This document shows positions 55,639-64,000 of a stretch of 64,000 nt of DNA, one piece after another. The stretch comes from Aquilaria yunnanensis. Lineage: Eukaryota > Streptophyta > Magnoliopsida > Malvales > Thymelaeaceae. The translations under genes and the position numbers were made by a program. Below the pieces are notes generated by a model, which saw only the letters and a program-made list of their open reading frames with translations, did no database searches and was not told where the DNA came from. Within the stretch, counting starts at the first letter, position 1, and each line of letters begins with the position of its first letter. Location: positions 10,754,001 through 10,818,000 of the forward strand of contig CM077594.1 of the NCBI GenBank assembly GCA_039654915.1. The letters are read 5' to 3'.

Positions 55639-57017
55639 TAGGTAAATGTTTGTTTCTTCTTAATGTTCTGTATGCACTAATAAGATTCAATCATGCTAAG
55701 AAACTTGCCTTTTTTTATTTTAACCACAAGTTCCTAGAGGTAGGCAAGAAGCAGTGGAACAACATTCAATACAATCTACAATGGAGAGTAGTATTTGTTT
55801 CAAGAATAATAGAGGTAATTACTTCATATCTATCATATTTGTTCAATTAACTTAGTATCCTACCTTCTAAGGGATCCAAGTTCTGACCTGAGAGCTTACT
55901 ACTTGAATAACAAACAGAGAAGGGGGACAAGTGCAACACATGTACCACAAGTTCAACTGTCACAAACATTTTCTTTCATTGATACAAGACAGTCATAGAT
56001 ATCTAACATTAGATATCTAACATTTCAATATAGACTACTTTAAAAGTGAGGAGAGGACATCTAAGAGAGAGGCCACAATTGCTGTCAAAAAGGTAGGATT
56101 CAGTCAATATTCTGTAAGCAAAGACATTGGTGACCAAGGGGGTTTGATGAATTTTGTTCATAGATTAATGAATTTTATTCATGGATTGATGTGATGAAGG
56201 TGTGATGTTTGTTGTGTTGGATTAATGTAGAGAAGGGTGTTGTTTTTTGTAAATGGAGTGAACCATTGGCATTATTGGATGATGGATTAGCCTATTTGGA
56301 TAATGGATTAAAGATTTTTATGGTGAATTTGGCATAATTGAACTTCATGTTTCTATTTCTTCTTAGCCTAACTGACAACAATACCTATCTTTTATACATC
56401 ACGGAAATCATACAAATATGCCTAAAACCACCAAGTTTTTGACATTTCAAATGATCATTGTACAAATGATGTATTTGAACCTCTGTCCAACACTAAAGGC
56501 CCTCTCTACATTTACCCACCAGACAACACCAGAAATATAACCCTCACATACTTACACCACCATCACTACCCCACCCTCCTCACTCACTCCTCTCGCTCCA
56601 CACCTAACAACAACACTTACACCCCACCCTCCTTACTTCATTATCTACTTACTTCAAATCGTCATTAAGGAGACATAACAAATGAACAACAACCACATGA
56701 GGAACAAAACTCCCTGCAATCTTTTGTTTTTTCCTCTAAGCATTTTTACTTTGTTTTTTTTTTTTCATTTCAACTGTATTCTTTAATCTCTGCTTCTTCC
56801 CACGCATTCACTTCCTCTTTGCATCCTTCACTTTTTGTATTCCAACTACTTTTCTGATTTCTACCTTAGCCTCGTCCACTTTTCTAAATAACCTCCTTAT
56901 CACAACTCTACAATGTTCAGGTGTCAAATCACCGCACCATTGCCTAAATTGACAATACTCATTACCTTACACCTGTCCAAAGCAAACACAAAACAAGTCA
57001 ACCTATACATGTGGATT
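55639..57017. other. MULE interior without recognisable genes
   Basis: AT-rich DNA with a CCACC-rich section (56560-56630). A local repeat GAATTTTGTTCATAGATTAAT / GAATTTTATTCATGGATTGAT lies at 56150-56190. No domains seen. Confidence 0.45.
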
Positions 57018-57245
57018 TCAACACCATAAGAAGCACAACACATAACCATGTAGTATTTTATAGTTCCTGCAGCCAAAGAACCTCCTTCCAGTATTTTGCT
57101 TGGTCCATGCCATTTTCAGTTGTGTAGCAAGGCCACATGAATAGTATGGCAATGCTTCTTCATTATACACACAAAAAATTTGACTGGAAGACCTCGCCAT
57201 GTCTCCCCATAATAAGTATTCTTTGATTTCTCCTAAAATTTCCAA
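57018..57245 (-). pseudogene. GRF zinc-finger protein fragment inside the MULE
   Basis: A 75-codon minus-strand frame. YYSCGLATQLKMAWTKQNTG then RRFFGC is a GRF-type zinc finger (C-x-C/G ... NPGR.F..C pattern; here the first pair is C at YSC and the second C lies in FFGC, and NTG replaces NPG). The frame ends soon after. Downstream on the same strand lysine/glutamate-rich codons continue with stops. It lies convergent to the transposase inside the same terminal repeats, so it was probably the second gene of the element or captured cargo. Confidence 0.65.
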
Positions 57246-57576
57246 GTTCTCCCTTTCTTCCTCTTCTCTTAAATACCCTTTATCCTATAATTTTTCTACC
57301 TAACCACATCTGTTCTCGCCCAAAGGGATAAAGCCACTGTGGTTGTATTCCTCTAACCTAGAAATGCCAACGTGACTATGTAGGACTGAGAATAGGGGGT
57401 TGAGAGTGCCACATTGACTAAATCCGTCCGAGATAATGCTTGCACTAATGAAATAGACCAAAACAAGCCACGATTACAGAGTTAGGGAACTTTAAAAGGA
57501 TAAAAGTTAGATAAGGAACCACTTTAGGATGAAAATAAAAGTAAGAAATCAAATTTAGATTTTACCTAATTGAAAA

Positions 57577-58262
57577 TAAAATATTCAAATCTTGTGCCAT
57601 GTTTGAGTGGGGCAACAAACTAGTCGCTAATTTAGGAGCTACTAAAGTTTTTAGGGTTCAGTCAGTCGCTTGCTGCCTATGACCCACAATAGGGTGATTG
57701 AACAATGATTGAAGTTAGTTGTGGCTAAAATTCAGTTGTAATTTAGTCACTCTTATGCATTTCTCTTATAACGTTTTTTTCGCTTAAAACAAAATAATCA
57801 ATTAAACTCATTAAAACAAGTGCAATAATAAGTTTATTTACAATTTCTTCATTTTACTGTAATTCTAATGAAGCTTACAAATTGAGACATTTACCTAAGG
57901 TTTAGTTAAAAAAAATATGTTTTACTTTGAACTCCATTTATTTGCCCGGTGCAGTAACCTGTAACTTCAAGGATGTTGCAACTTTTACCAATTAATCGTT
58001 GCTCTCAGACTATTTCATTATAATCTAGATTACTCTATAAAGAAATAATTATAGTTTCATGCCAAATCGATCTATTTTTCTTTTGATTTTTGTTTTCTTT
58101 TTTGAGATTCCAAACCTCATTCCCATTCACATCCTTGTATTACATATTCCTATTTTTCAATAAACTGAAGGCATTTGCGAGTTCAGTAATGGACCCAATC
58201 CAATTGTGTTAATTTTGTGTATTTTACAACCGGTAATTTTTTTTTTTCATTTTAAGACCAAT
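57577..58262. other. Intergenic; GACTAAA-motif tract
   Basis: 57610-57770 contains TAGTCGCTAATTTAGG, GAGCTACTAAAG, CAGTCAGTCGC and AATTTAGTCACTC, a vocabulary shared with 50440-50640 in the opposite order. No gene seen. Confidence 0.35.
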
Positions 58263-58748
58263 GTGTTAAATACCGTTACTGCTAGGTATATTGCACCCTG
58301 AATTTTTAAGGTATACTGCATGATATACTGCGCTGCATACCATTATCATTTTTACAAAAAAATAAATATTAGAATATTATTTTAAGATGATATAATTTTT
58401 TAATAATTTATTTTTACACATTTTATATGTATTCTGATTTTTCTCATCATAATTTATCAAAAATAAATAAAATATATATGATAGAAGATATTCAATTGGG
58501 GTAGCATGCACTAGAAATCCAATTGGGAGATATTGTTCAACACCATAGGAACCTTTAAACTACTACCATCTATTAAATTTTTATATTAATTTAGAAAAAG
58601 TAACAAAAAAATAAAATAAATGTTTATTGTATGATATATGTATTATTTATATTTTAATGTTTAATATATTTATGATATTTTTATGTAAAATGAAAAAAAA
58701 TTGTGTACTACGTACCTGCGGTAAATGGTATACTACAATATTTAACAC
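58263..58748. mobile_element. Non-autonomous DNA element with GTGTTAAATA ends
   Basis: Left end GTGTTAAATACCGTTACTGC and right end GTATACTACAATATTTAACAC are imperfect inverted repeats. The interior has GCATGATATACTGCGCTGCATACC and AT-rich blocks found also at 31380-32070 and 61310-61790. No frame, and no clear target duplication. Confidence 0.5.
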
Positions 58749-58763
58749 TATGTATAGGACTCA

Positions 58764-59115
58764 TAGGCGAATCTATTGATCAAACAAAAGAGTATTACAA
58801 AGTCAAAAGAATAAGGCACTGCCTCATGGAGTTCTTCCTAAAGAGTCCAAGCCCTTCTAGATAAGCGAGTGAGCCACCCCATTCATTTGACGACTAGTGA
58901 AAAGGAAAGAATAAGAAGTGAAGCTACTACCTAAGTTATAGGCGAATCTATTGATCAACCAAAAGAGTATTACAAAGTCAAAGGAATAAGATACTGCCTC
59001 ATGGAATTCTTCCTAAAGACTCCAAGCCCTTCTAAATAAGCGAGTGAGCTACCCCATTAATTTGATGACTAGTGAAAAAGAAAGAACAAGAGGTGAAGCT
59101 ATTAGCTAAGTAACA
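58764..59115. repeat. 176-bp direct tandem duplication
   Basis: The unit starting AGGCGAATCTATTGATCAA occurs at 58765 and again at 58941 (period 176), with the same internal blocks (GAGTATTACAAAGTCAAA, CTGCCTCATGGA, TCCAAGCCCTTCTA, GCGAGTGAGC). The sequence resembles the 3' end of a LINE on the minus strand (ATTGATCAA...TATTACAAAG). A few substitutions separate the copies. Confidence 0.8.
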
Positions 59116-59724
59116 AGCCTCATTAGCTATCGCTCCAAAATAAAATAAACTAAAAACATAAGAACCTAAAGTTCTGAAACCAATATCTGTGAGTTAGATT
59201 CCAGCCCAGAAAACCATAATACGAAGAAAAGAAAAAAAAAAGACAATTCAAGGAAACAAAAGAAAAAAAAACAGTCGAAAATCAACAGCTGTATTCCTTG
59301 CTCCGACGGGCACCCATAATAAGGACGAAACGTATTATTCTATTTGCTATTTATGCAAATCAATGATAGTTGCCTAGTACAATTTACAAGTTTTACTATG
59401 ATAAATAGATAAAATATAAAAAGTCAATATTTCTAAAGGAATCTAGAATAACTTCCGTTGGATTACGGTACATCTTATGAAAAATATCAAACTCACGGTC
59501 ATTTCCCTTTCATTCACGGTCAGAAATGTCATACTTTTACAACTCCATCATTACGAGGACTATTGATTTTGGGGAGGATAAAGAGAAATAAATATCTTTA
59601 CAATTTTATCTACTTTTGGATAAGGTTTAATTTCTGTTATTTCACTATTGTTTCTTTGTTTTATAAAAATTAATAATTTTTTCTTTTATAAAAAATAATA
59701 ATTTTTTCACGTAACAAATAGTTT
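59116..59724. other. Intergenic, nothing recognised
   Basis: A-rich tracts at 59222-59272. The plus-strand frame 59458-59673 has no recognisable domain. Confidence 0.4.
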
Positions 59725-59734
59725 CATTCATGTC

Positions 59735-60955
59735 TTTTTTTTTTTTTTATGGAATCATTTCATTACAAAAAACATCAAACTAAGTCATTAGAAACAAGAT
59801 CAACTAGCTGGGATGTAAAATCTCTAGTCTACAAAATAAAATGATTGCAAGAGAGGCTTAAATGAGATAGTAGATGTGTAACCCCATGGTTATCCCTTAG
59901 AGTATAGCTAACCTGCCAAGCTTGAGCTTTGCAAGCTTTCCTGATACAGCTGAAATCTTTCGAATCCCCTTTCTTCTCTAAAAGAATAACTTAAACTACT
60001 GTGCTAGCTTTCTACTCCAGACTCAACTGTTGAACACCAAAGTCTGCCGCCAACTTCATATCTTTGGGACTTGCCAAGCTTTCACCATAAAAGGAGCATG
60101 AAGGGCCTGTCATCATAACTGTAAAGGCTGCAATTACATCCCCTTCGTCTGATTTCAAGATCGCCTCCAGCCCAAGCCACTGTCCTCGCCAATTGCTATG
60201 TCTGTTTTCAACTTAGTCCAACATGTCGAAGGGTTAGACCACCCTCGAATAGATTCTTCATCCCTCGGCAAGCAGGCACACAACCTGACATCCAGTGGCG
60301 GACCCAGGATTTTAGCCTTGGGGGGCTAGGGGCAAAGCAGAGATGAGACGAGCAACGATTAAAACTTAAGAAAAAAAATTATTTAAAAAATTATTTATAA
60401 AAATTAAATTTTATAAAAAGTTATTTAAATAATTATTAGGTGTATATGGTATTAAAATAATATCTATTCTAAATAAAAATTAGTAAAATAATTACTTTGT
60501 TTTTATTAATCGTCACTGAAACAGCCTAGAGGGGAGAGAGAGACATAGAGATGTTGAAAGAGGATGGTTTGGGATAAATATGTAATATTTCAGATGTTAG
60601 GTATAAATTTGCAATAAAAAGTAAAGATTTAGCACTGCTTGGCTATTTACCCTTTTATATTCTTCAGCCAGTTTGGGGGGATAAAACAGACAACTGGTCC
60701 TTAATTTCTTCCAAAATGACCAACCTAGTACCTTATATTTAAAAACTCACAAAAGTCTAGGGTGGCAGTCTTTGGGATGGATATGTAATGTTTCAGAGGT
60801 TAGGTAAAAATTTGTGATGAAAAGTAAAGATCTATAACTGTTTTCGCTATTTGGGAAAATACTTAACAGGTCCTTAATTTCTCACAAAATAATCAACTTA
60901 GTACCTCATATTTAAAAACTTACAAAATTCTCAGGGTTCCGCCCCTGCTGACATC
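59735..60955 (-). mobile_element. 5'-truncated LINE insertion, split at its 5' edge by a hAT MITE
   Basis: The plus-strand T14 run at 59735-59748 is the A tail of a minus-strand retrotransposon. A 13-bp target duplication CATTCATGTCTTT is present at 59725-59737 and 60955-60967. The LINE part (59735-60292) encodes a broken RNase H-like end: minus-strand GWSNPSTCWTKLKTD, then SGLGW and later KAWQVPK-type codons, matching the W..P..G..K.N.D start of plant LINE RNase H (RVT_3). The hAT element at 60293-60947 entered a few bases from the LINE's 5' junction. Confidence 0.8.
60293..60947. mobile_element. hAT-type MITE, 655 bp
   Basis: Bordered by a perfect 8-bp duplication CTGACATC (60285-60292 and 60948-60955). 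Terminal inverted repeats CAGTGGCGGACCCAGGATTT and the complement of CTCAGGGTTCCGCCCCTG match the CAGGGGCGGA-type ends of plant hAT MITEs. The interior holds a duplicated block of about 200 bp (GGATAAATATGTAATATTTCAG...CTCACAAAAGTCT and GGATATGTAATGTTTCAGAGG...CTTACAAAATTCT). Confidence 0.9.
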
Positions 60956-61309
60956 ATTCATGTCTTTAAATTCCAATTATGGGTATATAAATGGCATGAG
61001 AAATAAGTTTTCATACATCATGTATATAAAATATTATGATAGACCAATTTTATATTTATAATACCCTTATGTTTATTATTGATCTACTAAATCATAGATA
61101 TATTTAATAAATTATTAATCGTTTTATAAATTTTTTTTCGTACAATAATCCTATCCATTAGACAGGTATAGAGCTTTTAAGACTAAGACGAAAAGAAAGA
61201 TCCACATAATTTACGCTTCGCTTTTGTGAGCTTCTACACGAGAAATTAAGTATAGCAGTAAACAAACCGTTTATTGGACTGTGAACAACTTAGCATGGAT
61301 ACGTAGTAC

Positions 61310-61790
61310 GTAGTACTTTATTAGTTTATGCACAGTATTTTGTAATATCAACACTCTTTATATTTTATTTTCACAATTTACCATGGTATATTGTGTTATA
61401 AGTCTTTGGTACACCCCGGTACATGAGTGAAAATGAAAAATAATTTTTTTACTTATTTTATTTTATATCGTATATTACATCAATTTACTACGCACATATA
61501 TATTTTCTGTATCATTAATATTTTCTGTTGAATAATATTTATTTTGTTATACATATTACTTTTAAAATACTGCATTTTATATATGTGTTAGAGAAATTGT
61601 GATGAAAACAATTGGGATACAGATAAAAATGTAAAAAATTTATAATATTTTTATTTTAAAATAATATTTAGTATTTTTTTCAAAATCAATAAGGGTAAGC
61701 GATGTGATATAACAAATGGTATACCTATGATTTTATAGATATGGTATGGTTAGCAGTGTGATATTAAAAATATTGCTTCTACCATGCTCT
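61310..61790. repeat. Third copy of the GTATACTGCA-type repeat family
   Basis: Contains GTAGTACTTTATTAG, ACCATGGTATATTG, AAATGTAAAAAATTTATAATATTTTTATTTTAAAATAATATT and AACAAATGGTATACCT in the same order as 58263-58748. Non-coding, boundaries approximate. Confidence 0.4.
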
Positions 61791-62091
61791 ACTGATATTT
61801 TGCCCATTGAGCCAAAATTTGATGAAGTCCTAGATTGGGTCCCATTTGACATTAGCATTAGAGATTGAAGAAAAGTTTTCTAATAGTAGCTTTTTGTTTT
61901 TAGGTTTAGCAATTTAATCATTATTTAATGATTTAAAAATCTAACACTAATTATAAAAGTTGTTTACAAGCTAGGTTTATAAAATTTGTAATAGTTTAGA
62001 GATGATTATCTAGCATTTAGAAGCTAAAGGATCAAACGACACAATAGGGAATAATTAAGGGTCAAACAGCAGTATAACCAGAAAGAAAAGT

Positions 62092-62645
62092 GCGTATAAA
62101 GCACCATAGTCCCAAATCCAAACCTCTAGTTACCACAGCAAATTGGTCACCTCTATTTGATTTCAATCGGTTCTAAGCTTTTATAATTTTTCGTATATAG
62201 GTCTCTAACCTAGAGGAGACTGAGTTGATATAAAAGCTCAATTTATATAAAGGAAAAACTGATAGTATTTTAAATGGTTTATTAAATGTTAAAATATTAT
62301 GACAAAGTTTGAATTTATAAAGACATATACCGAATAATTCAAATTAGTTATCTCTCATGTAACTATTTGGAATGAACTTTTTAAGTTTTAACTTAATCTA
62401 TTCTATAATTATTTTATCATAAACTTAAATTGTTCTATAATTTTTTAATAATTAGTGGACTGTTTAGATTATCTATTTTTTTTCTCTATAAATTAAGTTT
62501 CTATGCCAACTCAGTTTTGTCTATAACTACTAAGTATCAATATGTAACAAAATATAAAGGTTTGAGATTAATTTGCAATGAATGGAAGTTAAGGAACAAT
62601 TTGTAATAGCAATTAAAGATTTACGGCCAATGGTGCTATTTACCC
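62092..62645. mobile_element. MULE-type foldback MITE (copy 2 of the 1999-2513 family)
   Basis: The left arm GCGTATAAAGCACCATAGTCCC...GCAAATTGGTCAC pairs with the right arm ...AATTTGCAATGAATGG...GGCCAATGGTGCTATTTACCC. It shares these arms with 1999-2513. No coding frame. The target duplication is unclear. Confidence 0.6.
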
Positions 62646-64000
62646 AAAGTAGTTCATTTGAAACACTCACTTTATTCAACGTTAATTGTAGAAATCATGA
62701 GTCAAAAGTGGAAGACATTGACAGCAGACATGGTTTGTTCAAATGAACGTGGCGAGGGGTATGAGCTGTGCTAGGAAGAGATTAAGTATGAGTTATTTAA
62801 TATATTATTCTCAATTTTATTGATTTTTCACCCAACTTTTATATTAGTTGGAATTGAATAATCTAAGAAGCTCAGAAGGCATTTTTAAAATATTTTTATT
62901 TTTTTCAATTTGAGTACAAAAAAATCATTAAAAAATTAATTCAATTCTATAAGATTTTATTTAAATGATTTTTGGATAGATAGATTGTTTGCTTTTAGAT
63001 GATATTTGTTGTGGAAAATACTGATAAACTTAAAAATAATAATTCTTTTACTTGGAAAAGAACGGAATGCTCTCTCCAAAATTTGTTTGTTGGTTCACAC
63101 CAGCTACAGCTTGAAGATTGGGTTTGACAAGATTGAGGTTTTATCAAGGAAAAGCAGCAAGTCCAAGGTGCATAAAAATTTAGTGATGCTCCCAAAAAAG
63201 TTGGACCCCAATTTCATGTGGGTCTGTCTCCAAAGGACTAAGGAGGTTGGTTAGTCCAATTCTCATATCACAATAACATCAGATTGCAGCTTCTGTCCCT
63301 TTGGAATCTCTTCTCATGACATCCTGATTTAATATCTCGCTAGAAGCTGCTGGTCCCTCAGTTTCATATTAGTCAGTCTCTTAGTTTTGGTAGAGTCTGC
63401 ATTTAGTATTTTTGTGGAAAAATAGAGGCAAATAATGGTATTTTTATTTTTTTTACGAAAACATGTCAAGTATTTTGAATTTTTCCTAAAAGCAATAAAA
63501 ATCGAGTAAACTTAAAATGATGGAGTAATATTCCACTAATGTTTGTATTTGGTCTGATTTGACTGAATAAACCATTAATATATTTTTCTTGATGGAATAA
63601 ACCATTAATATTTTAAGTATAGCGCTATTATGTAAAGAAATTGGTTATATAATGTGAAATAGGTGGATTTGTTTTTTGAAAAAACATTTGTTATGGTAAA
63701 ATAAATCAATTAACTGGAGGTCAAATCAAGTCAAGATCTAGCAATCTGGTTTAGTGGAGCCTCAAATTGACACTTTTTCTAATGATATTAACTATTTGAA
63801 TATAGGACTTTCCAAGTCAATTTTCACAACATTCAATATTAGATTCAGTCTATGTGCAATGTGGGTGTAGTTCCAATCTCCTTGTTAAGGTTTTGATGCC
63901 AAATTTGGGTGATCCAATAAAACATTAGCAATTATTTTACCACAAAAAATTGATTGAAAATGCAAATACAAGAGATTTCTCCACAGTTTAATATAAGCCT
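62646..64000. other. Intergenic, nothing recognised
   Basis: The overlapping short frames at 62995-63254 on both strands have no domain. A short direct duplication (AATAAACCATTAATAT, 63567 and 63597) is the only local structure noted. Confidence 0.45.

Larger units (their letters stand above)
52704..57567 (+). mobile_element. Mutator-like element (MULE) with long terminal inverted repeats, decayed
   Basis: Terminal inverted repeats of about 200 bp lie at 52704-52920 and 57350-57567. Both start AGG(G)TAAAATCTAAATTTG and share the blocks ACTTTTATTTTCAT, TAAAGTGGT(T/C)CCTTAT and GCATTAT(T/C)T. Flanking 9-mers AATTAAAAA (52695-52703) and AATTGAAAA (57568-57576) agree at 8 of 9 bases, a Mutator-type duplication. 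Inside are a MURA-type transposase pseudogene on the plus strand and a GRF zinc-finger fragment on the minus strand. Confidence 0.85.

Noticed and set aside
63006..63254. 82-residue plus-strand frame near the window end
   Set aside because: No domain, AT-rich codons, and an equally open frame on the other strand.

Overview
This window is nuclear DNA from a flowering plant, most likely a eudicot. It is AT-rich, with very low gene density and a dense, nested population of plant transposable elements (CACTA, Mutator-like/MULE, hAT, Stowaway, Copia and Gypsy LTR elements, L1-type LINEs, a tRNA-derived SINE family). Two short host genes stand out. The first, at 33151-33309, encodes a 52-residue DEVIL/ROTUNDIFOLIA (DVL/RTFL) peptide. 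The second, at 23811-24092, encodes a 93-residue predicted secreted peptide precursor that I cannot assign to a named family. I cannot name the species from sequence alone.

Layout. 1-15206: non-genic DNA with MITEs, a SINE, a 764-bp GC-rich MULE that may carry captured sequence (5901-6664), a Gypsy-like LTR (8084-~8950) and a Stowaway inserted in another Stowaway (10940-11404). 15207-23091: a structurally complete CACTA element with a 3-bp target duplication (TGT), 12-bp terminal repeats, arrays of palindromic subterminal repeats and two minus-strand genes. Its TNP2 transposase is cut short, and its five-exon Transposase_24-like partner gene carries a likely frameshift in a 19-C run. 23092-26893: the secreted-peptide gene, a SINE and repeats. 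26894-28507: a 1.6-kb non-coding Copia-like element with two LTRs. 28508-35581: MITEs, the DVL gene and another SINE. 35582-42776: two LINE copies between long, diverged inverted repeats. 43075-46952: a Copia element holding two hAT-like insertions. 48250-49275: a foldback element. 51023-52320: a Gypsy-like solo LTR. 52704-57567: a 4.9-kb MULE with a decayed MURA transposase on the plus strand and a GRF zinc-finger fragment on the minus strand. 58263-64000: MITEs and a 5'-truncated LINE whose edge is split by a 655-bp hAT MITE.

The coding potential is mostly transposon-derived and broken. The nesting gives a relative insertion order at several loci: hAT into Copia (twice), hAT into LINE, Stowaway into Stowaway, and LINEs inside a MULE-like inverted-repeat pair. 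Terminal repeats and target duplications were found by eye. No homology search was run, so family names rest on recognised motifs.
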